Positions 46,401-58,381 of a stretch of 64,000 bases of DNA are shown here, in pieces. A model generated the notes under the pieces. That model saw only the letters and a program-made list of their open reading frames with translations, searched no databases and was not told the DNA's origin. Position numbers and translations under genes: made by a program. Positions within the stretch are counted from its first letter, which is position 1, and each line of letters opens with the position of its first letter. The stretch is taken from positions 248,001 to 312,000 of the forward strand of contig JADQAV010000009.1 in the NCBI GenBank assembly GCA_019775845.1. Reading direction: 5' to 3'. Source of the stretch: Myrmaecium sp. VS I D KN 1. Taxonomy: Eukaryota; Ascomycota; Dothideomycetes; Valsariales; Valsariaceae.

Positions 46401-47599
46401 TAAAATAGAAGTGAGTGGGCCCTGGAAGCTGTGAGACAGCCTATCGCGTTGCGTGCCGGGTGGCGCGTTCTCTCATGTTACCATACCATCGCACGCGTAT
46501 TGACACCTCAGGTACCGCGTCGTTGCATTGGAGTACTCCATAGGGGCACTCACACATGCATCCATTCATCGATGCATCAGTCCAGACACACGTATCAAGC
46601 CTCACGCCCTCCAGCCTCTCGATCGCCACCATCTCCACCTCCCGCCTTCACTCCCATCCAGTCCAGTCCAGTCCAGCCTTCTTCAATGCAGCTGTCACCG
46701 CTGAACCAGCCGGACATCTTCCTTTCACCGGCGAGAGGGAGAGAGGGAGGGAACTGTTGAACCGACCAACCACCACCACCGCGCGAGGCCCCACAATATG
46801 TAGGTCCCGATCGATAGATTGGATTTTTGTGGATATGTACATGCATAGGTGAAAAAAGGATGCTGGTCCTCTGTATGTATGTACGAAAGTCTCTCTCTGC
46901 CCTGCCCTGCACTTCCCAGCCCAATGAGGGAATGGAGGGATGTCGGGTCCGGTGGGGGACTGGGGGGAGGATGCACATCGCTATTTCCATGGGATATTTG
47001 GAGATTTTGGACTGATTGATTGATTGATTGATTGGAATGGTCCCTTTTTTGAATGCCGAAGCTGAACCGAACCACTGCTGATCAAAGGTCGAGATTGAAC
47101 GACTGCAATAACGTGGGATAGTATGTGTTTGCGGTGTTCATATCACTGCTTTTCTCTCTTTTGTCGCTTTCTTTTGTGCATATAAGATCTTTCCCCTTCT
47201 TCTAAAGGGATATTCTCCAAAACCGTATGACGACGTTTCTATGAGAGAAGGCTGGCCTTGGCTATGGCTATAAATATGCCTCGACTACTTCCTACATACC
47301 CGCTTCAACCGCCTTCATGTGCAACACAACTCAACACAACCTACGACCTGGTACGTGGTTGAATATCATGTCGGACATTTTCCATCTGCACATCCGTACA
47401 TTATAGCATCCGAAAGGGAGGAATCATGTTCCCCCCTTTCAGCGTGTTGCATTTCTCAGACCGTCCCATCCACCAGGCGTTTCTAGATCTGAACATTTTC
47501 ACTCACCAGCATACACATGTACATACCAAAATGTCCATCTGCATACACACGCTCTGCTCTATTCGTTAAGTAAGCCCAACCACGCACCAGGCGAACGGG

Positions 47600-47625
47600 A
47601 AAAAAAAAAAAAAAAAAAAAAAAAA
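47600..47625 (+). repeat. A26 homopolymer
   Basis: Twenty-six consecutive A residues in the long spacer. Confidence 0.9.
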
Positions 47626-48393
47626 CGAGGCGGTCCGCCACAATGCAACGCCACATGCCACATGCCACATGCAGCAGCAGCTGCCTGCCTGCCTGCCTGC
47701 TGCAGCAGCCGCGGATGCCGCTTTGCTTTGGGGGCGGGACAGACCGCTTGTTCTTTTTTTCTTTTCATTCAAATTCTCTTGTTTTGGATTCGTTTCTTTG
47801 CTGCTTTGTCCTGGTGTTGGCTTGGGGGCGAGGGAGGGGAGAGGAGGAGGAGGATGGCTGGGTTGGCTGACTCGGCTGGGCTGGGAAGGCTTTCTTGAGG
47901 GTTTATCTGTAGACTCTCGAGGCGTCTTCTTGAGGTAAGGTAGGTAAGGTAGGTAGGTTACGTATCTGTGTCGCTCAGATCGTATACACTGCGAGGGTTC
48001 GCCAATAGCTTGGAGTAAGAGGAGGTTGCGGGAGCACTCGTCAAGCAGGAGGGCATACCATCGAGGGGCCTGATGAGGAAGAAATGGTCAGCGGGGAAGC
48101 GAAGTAGTGAGTATAAGAGAGCGATCAACGGGTATGCGGTTCCTTTCTTGATGTGGTGGATTCATGCTCTGAGCGTGGCATCTCGGTATCATAAGTGGGA
48201 GAGAAAGATGTTAACTTTACCACCGTCTTCAACCAAGTTCCTCACGTCCGTCAGTCAACAACCCATCTTGCTTTCTCTAGGCTAGTCACTCGTCACATAC
48301 CTTTAATCCACGCTTCTCTCCCTTCTCTCTTCTCTCTCTCTCTTATTCGAAGCGAACCTCTCCCTCCTCCATTTCATCACCACCAGACCACTA

Positions 48394-48412
48394 CCCCCCC
48401 CCCCCCCCCCCC
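48394..48412 (+). repeat. C19 homopolymer
   Basis: Nineteen consecutive C residues, preceded by a CT-rich stretch. It could form an i-motif or, on the other strand, a quadruplex. Confidence 0.9.
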
Positions 48413-49291
48413 ACTGACGTTCCCCATAGAAGAACCACCATCTATCCCATCTCATAGACCACTGCATGCAATGTTCGCCGTTGCAGACCCAAGCCTTCCT
48501 CCTCCTCCCGTCCCCCCCTATAACGGAGACGAAAAGAGGAATGGAGTGGAGTCGGTGTGATCAGGCATGCATGCATACAGCTGTCCCTTTCCTACCACCC
48601 TATGTCTCTCGAGGTCGTGCCTTAGTCGCTTCCGCGTGCTTTTCTTTGATGTTGATGCGGTATGTGTACGTTTATCTATAGTGATGTGGGTAGACGAGTA
48701 GACGGGTATATGGGTACGGTACTGTGTGACCCTTCGCCATCTCGTCTCGTCGTCTGTCTTTCTTCCATCATCATCATCGCGGGAGGAAGGGAGCGGTGCT
48801 CGGTTGGGGGGGCGGGGAAGTGGATATGTACTTTTCTCTCTTTGTCTCTGTGTATGTGTATCTGAGGGATCTATACCTCTATCATCCTATATCCTAGCCA
48901 AACGAAGAGATCGATTCCACGTTTGCAAAAGAAGTATCGCTTATCCCACTCCGGTCCTCGAGTCCTCGGGTGTTGCCAATCAATTAGATCGGCTTGCAGA
49001 GTGTGCGAGAATGTCTTGTGAATAATATCTTCTTTCTTCCTTTCCCTACTGCTGTATTGAACGAAAAGGATTGATAAGGACGGCGGTGGTGTAGAGAGGG
49101 AGTATGTATGTACTCAGATCCTCCACCCAACAACCTCTCCCTTCAAAGTCCATGGATATGCTCCAGACCGGCGAATATGATATACCAAGATGACGAAGTG
49201 AACCCTCACACCTTCCTTCATACCTTCCTTCCTTTTCCAATGAAGATGCCCCGCTTCGTGGTCCAACACCCCACGCTGAGCCACAGCATCC

Positions 49292-52200
49292 TCACATCCC
49301 ACCCTCACCATCACGCTCACCACCTCTGGCGGCCGCAGCGGGAGCAGCAGCAGGCGGCAGAGCCAGAGGTGGCAGACCCAGATGCGGCAGAGCCGGAGCC
49401 AGAGCGTTCGCAGGCGCAGGACCCGGAAGCGGTCCCGCAAAACTGCGCACCTACACCCACGCACCATCAGCACACACATCCCACATCCACACAACAACCA
49501 TCGCTTCGACGGGAACTCACCTTCGCCCTCCACCTCCCCCACTTCCCACCCCTCTCCATCCCCCTCATCCCCCCCATCCTGCCACCCCAATCACTCCCAT
49601 CACCACCCTTCCCCTCCCCCACTTCCTCATCACCATCCAACCCCACCGCCATCTCCCGCCACGTCGGCAGCTGCCAGCCATCCCCATCCCCACCCTCCCC
49701 ATCCAGCTCAAGCTCCCCCATCTCCAACTCCGCCCACAACGGCCCCCTCCCCGCTCCCGCATACCGCAGTTTCACCTCGGGGGGTAAACGCAATTCCCGC
49801 AGCAAGCCAACTCGCTCCTCCTCCTCTTTGAAGCCCCCTACACCCCTACCCCCACCCCTAACCCCCCCGAGCCCACCAGCACCAGCACCCCCGCCCGTCC
49901 CGCCATCCAGCCTCTGGAAACTAACCCGCACAGCCCCCATCTCGCGCGCGACGCGCCGCCAGAGATACCGCACGGCGTCTTCCATGGCGGGGAGATCGGC
50001 CACCTTCACAGCGATGTGGCCCCCTTCCGCCTCTTGCCCGGCAGCCTCCGCTCCCTCCGCCGCCGCTGCTGCCGACGCCGCTCCCTCCGCCGCTGCAGCT
50101 GACGCCGCGGCCGTGGTGCCAGCAGCGACGAACCACCCCCGCAAGCCCGCGCACAGCTCCTCCCACACGGCGCGCACGTCGCGGTAGTATGCGGCGGTGG
50201 TGAAGAGGCCGGTTGAAGCACCCTGGCTTCGACCTCCTCCTTCTCCTTCTCCTTCGTCGGAGTCGGCGGGGTTGTTGGGGTTGGGGTGATCGTAGAAGGG
50301 TTGCGTGTCCTGGCCGCGGGTGCGCGCGCGGACGCGGACGCCGGTACGTTTGGTGTGGTAGAGGAGGGAGGTTGTTGTTGAAGGGGTGTGGGATAGGTGG
50401 GGGGGCTGCCCGGTGGGGGTGGTGGTTGGGGTGTTGTCACTATAGAGCCAGCGGTTTAGTTTGTCGTCTTGGATGGCGTGGGGGGTGGGGTTGGGGAGGG
50501 GGCTGAGGTGGCCGGTGGGGGATGTGGGGTTATGGTGGTGATGGGGTTGAGGTGAAAGGTAAGACATGCGGTACGTTTGCGCAAGCGCGTATCCGCTGGC
50601 ACCGCGAACAGGCCCGCAGCGGTGGTGGTGGTGCTGATGCGCCTCCCACGACGAACGCCGACCGCGTGAATCGACCTCGACCTCGACCTCGGTCGCGGAC
50701 AGCGGGGCAGGCGACGGCGGCAGCGGGATGTGCAGTCCCATGCCCTGTCGGTGCAGGCTCTTGATCAGCTCCCGGTTCTCCCGCGCCGCCGCGTCCTTCT
50801 TCCGCCGGCGCTTTTCTTCCTTCGCCCGCGCTTGCCGTCGTGCGTCGGCTTCGGTTTGCGGCGGCTTGGATCCTGCGATTGTTTTGCCTAGTCGCGCTAC
50901 GCGTTGGGTGAGCTTGCTGAGGACGTCGGCGCGTTTTGGGGGTGGTGGGGATGGTGGTTTTGCTGTTGATGATGGCTGTCGGCTTCTTGGGTCGTGGGCG
51001 TGGTCGTGTGCTTCGATGCTGTGCTGGTTGTGCCATGTAGCGATGCTGTTGCTTTGGCTCTCGTGCCGCGGATCGGGAAACTGGTCTCGAGTCAGGCTGG
51101 GATAGTCATGGGGGTTGTGAGAGCTATTCGAATATGGACTGTTAGAAGGCCCGTAGAAGTTCCCAGAGTGATGAAATCGGCGGGAAGCGGGCAGGTTGCC
51201 TCCTTGACCTGGTGCCATCCAAGGTTGTTCTCCAGTCCGCGCCATTTCCAAGGACGAAGATTGACGATGGTAATCGTAACTTGTTCGGTGACCACTGCCG
51301 CCTCTATATGGCTGCGCAGCCACGTCCTCGACCCGCACGCTCCGAGCGCCGGCTCGCGGCGCGGCACGCGGTGTCGTCTGCGACGCTCGTTTGCGATAGC
51401 GCGAGGGATGTCGTTTGACCATATTTTCCACGGCGGACGGCGTCTGCGATGGCGAATCCGTCATCGAACGGATCACGCTCCCCCTTCCCGACGACCCCGG
51501 GCTCTCCCCCGTCGACGTCTCCCAGCCCAGCTCTCGCGCGATGATCTCCGTGAACGAACTCCCGGCGTCTTCCTCGATCGCGCGGAGTGGCTGCCACGCG
51601 TGTCCGCTGAATGGCTGCGTGCGAGCGGGGATCACTGGGGATTCTGGTGGCGGAGGCTCCGGGCTCGTCTCTTCTTCATGATTGACGGCTGTTTCTTCAA
51701 CGTGAGTCTCGTGATTTATTTGCTCTAGCACAGGGGTTTGTCTTGATTGATCGCTCTGAATGTCGACACTGGGAAACTCAATCAACCCAAGCCGCCGGGC
51801 CTTGAGGGGGTCTTTTCGTTCCGCGCATATCGGCTCTGGGCCATCTGCTTCTTCGCCATGTAGCTGTTTGTACGGTGATGGGGTGGTGGTGATGCTCCGA
51901 GCCTGAACGTGTGCGTTTTCAGACTCCAGTTGCTGCGAGGTGTCCGCGACACCCTCTTCCTCAGTGCGGTCCACTTCGGACTGACCATCCGTGCTTGGTT
52001 GCTCTGCATGAGGCGCGGTGGTCTCCTCTCCAAAAACCTACATTGAACACGGGTGCTTACGTGAAATTCTGACTTACAAACTAAGAAACGATCACAGGAG
52101 AGAATCAAACTTACCTTCAGAGGTGCAACGTTATTTGAAGTGTCATCTACGTGGGCGGTAGGATCTCCGACGTCCTGACCGGCGTGTGATGTTGCTCTGG

Positions 52201-52369
52201 CCTCATCGATGTATGCAAACAGATCTCGTCCCAAGATAGCGGCTTCATCGGCGAGATAGCTGTGGATCTCTCGCTCCAGGGCAGACATGCTGTCCTGCAC
52301 GCGCCGGTCCGCCATATCCTCAAAGAACTGCGGGCGAAGCTCCGAGGGAGCGTCGTTGGGCTCCGTCAT
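49292..52369 (-). CDS. Large low-complexity protein of unknown function
   Basis: Exons 52369-52115, 52037-49521 and 49450-49292, all phase 0, give 976 residues. Exon 1 encodes a conserved-looking acidic N-terminus with RPQFFEDMADRRVQDSMSALEREIHSYLADEAAIL, likely helical. The middle is disordered (Pro, Ser, His, Gln), with a Lys/Arg-rich helix at about residues 480-516 (TEADARRQARAKEEKRRRKK) followed by LIKSLHRQGMGLHIPLPP. Near the C-terminus is a folded-looking segment (YYRDVRAVWEELCAGLRGWFV, then an Ala-rich insert, then DLPAMEDAVRYLWRRVAREMGAVRVSFQRLDGG). The last exon, joined by a GTGAGT donor and GTGTAG acceptor, is Pro/Ala-rich; without that splice the protein ends 20 residues after the donor. 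I do not recognise a family. Confidence 0.7.
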
Positions 52370-53601
52370 GATCGCTTGGTTAGTACGGATTGGGCCAGCA
52401 CGAGATCATCGACGCGGAGCGGTGCGAGAAAAGGAAACGCGAGCAGAATCGAATTCGTCTGTCGTCGGCGGTGATCAAGAGCAACGGTGTAGATGAAGGC
52501 AAAGGTCCAAACATCGAAGAGAGATTTTATTGCAATAGCAGGTAGTTGCGGCCAGTCACTCGCGTCAAACGTTGAGGCCGATAACCGGAACAGCTGTCAT
52601 TCACCACCAGACGCTGCTCGACAGGTCGCGGGTGCGGCCGACAACGGACTGTGAAGCTCCCGTCGTCCCCAACACGGTCGCTTGGGGCAAACAAGAGCGG
52701 TGACCGCAACACAACGACGTCCATCTCGGTGACATGCGCGCTTGAACAGTGACGGATGAAATGAAGAGAAGCAGAAGCAGAAGCAGAGGAGAATAGCAGA
52801 TTTATGACCGAAAGAGACATGGCTGGAGAGAGAGTGAATGAAAGGACAGCTGAGACCATAAGGTATTCACATAGACGGCAAAGAAGGGGAAGAGGTTCGT
52901 TTCACGGTAGGAATCAGCCGAACGCCCCGCCGCTGCGGCCAGAACGGAGACCACCGAGGGAGCAGATGGAAGGGGAGTGGGCTCCGGGCGAAGCTCACGA
53001 ATGGGAGAGGACTGATTTGAAGAGGCAGGGAGAGAGGAGCAGGTGGGATGTGGAATGAGCCTGAGGACAGACAGACATCGGGGCGGATCGGTCCAGTCAC
53101 AGGCGGGCGAAGATAAGCGGGCGAGGCTCGTGGGGGCAATGGGTGCCGTGGGTGCCAAGTCAGCCCTACGGGTGGCCCCAAGGTGCGTTTGTCATCCACC
53201 GGCGGGCCAGCGCACCCACTGGGCCATTGGTCAGTCACTAAAGAAACTTGACCGTGAGGGACTCCGACGACGGCGGGGAAAAGGCGAATCACGAATTCAA
53301 TTTGCAATCCACCTCCGACTACTAGTAACCACTGCCACTTCTCTCACCACTTCTCTTACCACTCCACCCACCTCTCACGGCGACTCAACTCACACCTCAC
53401 ATCCTCAACCGCTTTCTTCTTCTCCCTCTCTTTCTCCTCTCTGACCTCTCACCACTCACTCCCTCACTCCTCTGCATTACACGCTCCTTTCGTCTTGTCA
53501 CACCCGCATCAGGCCTCGCTCTGTCCGACGCCCTCCTCACCGACACCACCACTACGACGACCTTCCTTGCCGCTCGCCCACCTGGGCATTTCTCCTCTAA
53601 G
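52370..53601. other. Divergent promoter interval, unknown protein / Dre2
   Basis: 1.23 kb between divergent start codons. The right end (53310-53600) is a CT-rich Dre2 leader. No gene supported. Confidence 0.6.
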
Positions 53602-54767
53602 ATGGCTCCCTCCGTCACCATCGACAACACCCCCGACTTCGACCTCAACCCGACCGTCATCCCGAATGCCTTCCCCCAGAACCCAGAGCGCACCCTGCTG
53701 CTCTCGCCGCCCTCTCTCGCCGCCCACCCCGACGCTCTAAACGCGCTCTTCCAAACCTACCCTCGCTCTCACACCGACGTCCAAATGCTCGACCGGCTCG
53801 CCCTCGGGCTCGTCAGCCTGCCCGCCGCCACCTACGATACCATCCTCCTCCTCAGCAGCCCCTTCCAGAACGCGACCGCCCAGCAGGAGCGCGAGCGCCT
53901 CGTCGGCAACCGCGACGTCATGGCCGCCGTCTACACCGCGCTGAAGCCCGGCGGCAAGCTGCTCAGCCAGGAGGGCGTCTTCGCCCGCGACGGCGTCGAG
54001 AAGACCGAGGCCATCCTCGCCGGCCTCACCGTGCGGGAGGGCGACGAGGGCATGGTCAAGCCGGCGGAGAGCACCGTCGTGCCGTTGAAGCTGGGCCGGA
54101 AGAAGAAGGGCGGTGTGGTGGTGGCGAACGGCACCTCCGCCGCTCCTCCTCCTCCGTCTAACAGCACCGCCGCCGCCGCTCCGGTCGTGCAGCTAAAGCG
54201 CAAGAGCGAGGAGGATACCACCGCGGTCAAGCCCGCCGGGGTCGGGTTCGTCGATTTCAGCGACGACTTCGGCGTCCCCGTCATCACGGGCGAGGACCTC
54301 AGCGACGATGATGATGACGATCTGATCGACGAAGACGAGCTGCTCACCGAAGCAGACAAGCTCCGCGGGATCGAACAACGTGAGTGGAAGCCCCCATCAC
54401 AGCACCATACCTTTCAAAACCATCCCTTCACACTAACACACCCCCTTCAGCCCCCGAATGCCGCCCCAAAACCGGCACCAAGCGCCGTCGCGCCTGCAAA
54501 GACTGCACCTGCGGCCTGAAGGAGAAGCTCGAAGCGGAGGACGCGGCGAAGCGGGCGCAGGCCGACGCCGCCGCCTCCTCCCTCACCCTCCGCCTCGACG
54601 CCGCCGATTTGGATGAGGTCGACTTCACCGTCCCCGGCAAGGTGGGCAGCTGCGGCAACTGCGCGCTCGGCGACGCGTTTCGCTGCGATGGCTGTCCGTT
54701 TATTGGACTCCCCGCTTTCAAGCCGGGGGAGGAAGTCAGGTTGTTGGGGGGGGAGGCGCAGTTGTAG
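53602..54767 (+). CDS. DRE2: Fe-S cluster assembly protein Dre2 (anamorsin/CIAPIN1)
   Basis: Exons 53602-54379 and 54451-54767 give 364 residues. Residues 1-165 form the methyltransferase-like domain without SAM-binding consensus, with [12 protein letters not shown] and [13 protein letters not shown] linker holds [12 protein letters not shown] and acidic [14 protein letters not shown], the Dre2 linker. The C-terminal CIAPIN1 domain has Cys at 263, 275, 278 and 280 (CKDCTC) for the [2Fe-2S] cluster and CGNC with RCDGC for the second cluster. Dre2 takes electrons from Tah18 in the cytosolic Fe-S assembly machinery. The intron falls just before the first cluster. The [13 protein letters not shown] core is fully intact. 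Confidence 0.97.
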
Positions 54768-57324
54768 ATTTTTTTTGGGGGGGTTTTCTTTTTTCTTCCT
54801 TTGAAAAGATGGTTTGTTGGTGCTGTCTTCCTTTTTCTTTTTTTTCGGCTCAGTTCTGGCAGTGTTGCTGGATTCCTTCTTCCTACTTTGCTCTTTGTTA
54901 TGGGATCCTTTGATCTTTGAGATCTTTCACTTCCACAGCTACGCATATATAAAAGTTACCAGCCGAGAAGGACTGGGGCATGGGGGGATTAGGAGGAATT
55001 GGGAGGAGTTAGAGGAATAGCCAGGGGGGAGTTGCCCGTTCGGTCACGTCACAATGGGGTTTATTTACACGGCGCTTTCTTCTTTTACTCTATCAACGAC
55101 AAACATAATACTAAGAGTTTCTTCCCTTCTGCGCGCGCGGAGAGTGGGAAAAACATGTTCCTAATTGTCTCAGGGGTTTATCTTTTCTTATCCTTTCTGT
55201 TGGATTGAGGGTGGGGAGTGTGGAGGACGAATCTGATTATCGCGATTATTGTCGTTATTTATCTTCGTTGTATATCGTATATCGTATATCGTATATCGTA
55301 TATCGTATATCGTATATCGTATATCGTATATCGTATATCGTATATCGTATATCGTATATCGTATATCGTATATCGTATATCGTATATCGTATAACGTTTA
55401 TCATCCTAACTCGTCTGCTTTGCGTATATTATATAGACGTCCACTCAACCATCCTACCCATTCGTCCAAGCATCCGGTCTGTATAGCGGAACAACGTCAA
55501 CTCAAGTCATGCCCCTTCCCTCCGCCTACCTCCCCTCCACCCTCCCCCCCCCACCCCCATCCTCCTCACCCAAAGCGCATAATACGGACAACCAATCCCT
55601 CCGTCCATCCATCCAACCCCAACTCGCCCGCCACATTCCGATACCGATACCGACACCCCATCCCCATCCCCTCCCTCCCCCCGCTGCTCCCCGCCTCCCC
55701 GCCTCCCACACCAACCTTCCCAACCTTTCCAAACCCCCTCCCCTTCCTCCCACGACGCACAGCAAAACAGGCACGTCACCCCACCCGCCGCGCCCCTCTT
55801 GCCAAAAGCAACGACGCATGGCACCACGTTGCCGCAGCGGGCGCGGCACCAGACCAGACGGTCGCTTCCTCGTCCGCCTCCGCCTCGTCGGCAATGGGGG
55901 TGGCAGCATATCGCGCATTCATCCCCGGCAGCAACCGGTTTACGGCGGCCCTCGCCATCGCCGTCAGCGTCGGGAGTCGCGTGCGCTTCTCGGCTGGGCG
56001 TGGTTGGTGTGTTTGTGACTTCTCCGCTTCTGCTTCCACTTCCACTTCGCCGCTCCTTGCCTCGTCGTCATCGCCGTCGTGCGGCGCTTTACGCTTCCGC
56101 GTGGTGGTGGTGGCGCGGGCGGGCGGGTTTCGCGAGGGGCGGCGGGTGTTACGCCGGTGAGGAGGATGCGGAAGCCTTCAGCTTGTCGGCGGGCTCGAGG
56201 AGCCGGGATGTCGAGGGCTGCTACGCGCGAGCGCTTCGTTGTGATGGCGCGCCCATTGCTGAGGTGCCAGTGTCTGTCTATTCGTCTTCGACTTCCACTC
56301 TTGCTCGACGGTTTCGAGGGAGTGAAGAGCGGAAGATCTGGAGGGAGGCGCAGACGGCCGCTGGATGCGTAGTATTCCTCCCGATCGAGCGCGGCTGAAA
56401 CCAAGAAAGGACGACGGGTATGTAGAAGGAAAACAGATGCTGAGGAGCTCGAGCTGTCAAGTTGCCATTTAAGAAAGATCGCAAAGCAGCTTGGAACGGG
56501 AGAAAGAAAATGGCGAAGTCGAAGTCGACGTCGGGAGTGCCTCACACATCATGATCGCACCGGGCTTATCGCTTATCGCTATCGATAAGAAAGAAAAGAC
56601 GGCCGCATTGATGTCCGACAGACAGCACAAGTTCCCTCGACGGAAGAGAAGCCGGTCCGCTCGACTCGACTCGACTCGACGCCTCTTATAAAATTAGGAA
56701 AAACCACTATAAGGATAAAAACTTTGACGGGTAGACGAATGGAGGTAAGAGTCATGGGTGAATATATACTTTATCATCACTCCATGTAATCCCGCCAAAG
56801 ACTCGGGAAAGAAAGGAAAAACGGGTTAGGGAGAGGGGGACAGTTTGAACCAGAGTATATGACGGTTAAAAGCCTGAGCAACCAAGAAAAAGACTATCCT
56901 ATCTCTATGATCGGTCGAACGCCGGGCAAGTTCTAAATGAGGGAGGGATTAGTAGAAAAAATATAAAGAGCTAGGGACAAAGGAAAGGAGTGATATCTCA
57001 GGAATACAGGAAGAAAGAGAGAAGAAGGGAAGCAACGTCGTGAGCGGTCGGTCTATAGAGACATCTATCTAGTTTCAAAGAGAAGGATATGTGATAGGGA
57101 AAGAAAGAAACAAACGCGGAGCAAAGGGAAGAAAGAAACAAGGTATGCAGAATGCCCGTAACATGAACGATCCCTTCCCTCCCACCCAAAATTCTCCCAT
57201 GCGCCCGCTGGAAGTACTGTCGAAAGTAAGAAGTTCTTTTGGTGACCTCGATCAAGAAAACAAAAACAAGAAACCGCCTCGCCGATGCAACAATTCAATC
57301 CCCGTTCCCCGGGACCACTGAGAC
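54768..57324. other. Spacer with heptamer satellite; possible small gene
   Basis: 2.56 kb between convergent 3' ends. It contains T-rich 3' flank of Dre2, the TATATCG satellite, CT-rich sequence, and at 55776-56170 a minus-strand frame that looks more coding-like than its surroundings (RKRKAPHDGDDDEARSG, then an EVEVEAEAEKSQ run). I could not find a convincing start or splice structure for it. Confidence 0.5.
55270..55388 (+). repeat. Heptamer satellite, 17 perfect copies of GTATATC
   Basis: The 119 bp from 55270 to 55388 are exactly 17 uninterrupted copies of GTATATC, followed by one decayed unit (GTATAAC). Three units equal seven codons, so frames through it encode a repeated YIVYRIS peptide; that is a by-product, not evidence of a gene. 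Perfect identity suggests recent expansion or strong homogenisation. Confidence 0.95.
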
Positions 57325-58381
57325 CTAGGCGGCAGCGCCAGTGGTGGTGGTAGCGGTGGTGCTACCCTCGGTATACGCCTTCTTACTGCCCTTCTTCTTC
57401 CCCAACCGAACGTCCCTCCGGCTAGCGCAGCAGCAACACAGGCCGAACTGGATGAGGGTGGCGAGGAGGGAGAAAGCGCTGGCGATCCACATGAAGGCGA
57501 ACATGCGGGCGCCGAGGGCGGCCTTGATGTTCAGGTCCTCCTGGCCCGCGATCGTCTTCTTGAAGATGACGAACATGACGGTCGCGATGACGGAGGCGAC
57601 GACGGTGCACAGGCTGGCGACGAAGGCGAGCAGCGAGACCGCCAGCGTCAGCCAGCGCGAGTAGACCGACAGCGGGGTCACGAAGATCATGGCGAACGAG
57701 AGGCAGGTCCCCGTCATGAAGAGGCCGAACATCACTTGCGAGACTTTCTTGATCAGGCTGAGGATGTCGGTGATTTCGGCGGGTAGCTCGACTGTGGGAG
57801 GTGGGGTAAGCATGCGGTAAGCGGTGGAGGGGCATGTAAGGGATGCGGCAAGGCTACGTACTGGTGGCGCCGCTGAGCAGCTCATTCAACAAAATTTTGA
57901 CCGGATTGAACCAATATAAGGACTCCGGTTTGGAGCAATGCGTGACGCCCTCGCCATTGTATCCCTCGCAAAAGTTCCATAGACCGACGGTGTAGAAGTC
58001 GTGCAGTCCGATCGTCCGAGCGATACTGTTCAGCAAGGCGGCATTGGGGATGCTGGCGCCCGCGATCTCGCTGAGATCCAACTTCATGAACCATATCTTG
58101 GTCAGGGTGCTGGAGCTCTTGTGGGTGTTGCCGATCTCGACGAGGATGAGGAAGATGACGGTGATGACGAGGCAGGCGGAGGTGATGAGGGCGAACGTCT
58201 TCCGCGTTCGCGTCGCTCGCTTGATCTGTTGCTTGCTCAGCGGTTCGGCGGAGCGGTGGTCCGACGCGGGGGCGGCGACGACCGTGCTGCTGTCCGACGA
58301 GCCGGGAGCATCTTGTGAGGTCCGCTTCTCCGCCTGCCGATTCCGTCGGGACTTGACGAAGCTGGGGAGGGAGGCCGTCAT
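57325..58381 (-). CDS. SUR7/PalI-family four-helix membrane protein
   Basis: Exons 58381-57862 and 57791-57325 give 328 residues. An N-terminal cytosolic region of about 60 residues is Ser/Arg-rich. The first membrane helix is TFALITSACLVITVIFLILVEIG. The extracellular loop contains FYTVGLWNFCEGYNGEGVTHCSKP, matching the SUR7/PalI G-L-W-x-x-C...C motif that resembles claudins. Three further helices follow, with GLFMTGTCLSFAMIFVTPLS and FAFMWIASAFSLLATLIQFG, then a CCCCASRRDVR cytosolic tail. Such proteins sit at eisosomes or cell-cell contact domains (SUR7) or act in pH sensing (PalI). The length and loop favour the SUR7-like group. Divergent from the PLC-like gene. Confidence 0.9.

Larger units (their letters stand above)
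43454..49291. other. 5.8-kb gene-free spacer upstream of ecm33
   Basis: The longest stretch without a supported gene in the window. The ecm33 promoter and leader lie at its left end and the 3' end of the 976-residue protein at its right. In between are an A26 run, a C19 run, TGAT repeats near 47015-47035, CCACATG and CTGC repeats at 47650-47700, TGAC repeats at 45015-45060, and GGTAGGTAAGG at 47935-47960. Frames of 60-130 codons occur on both strands without domain likeness or plausible intron-exon structure. Confidence 0.55.

Noticed and set aside
49108-50187. 359-codon plus-strand Pro/Ser-rich frame
   Set aside because: It overlaps the C-terminal exons of the 976-residue minus-strand protein, whose spliced frame and phase are consistent; this frame is just its antisense.
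55249-56160. 303-codon plus-strand frame through the heptamer satellite
   Set aside because: It is open because 21 bp of repeat encode seven codons without a stop; the rest is CT-rich low complexity.
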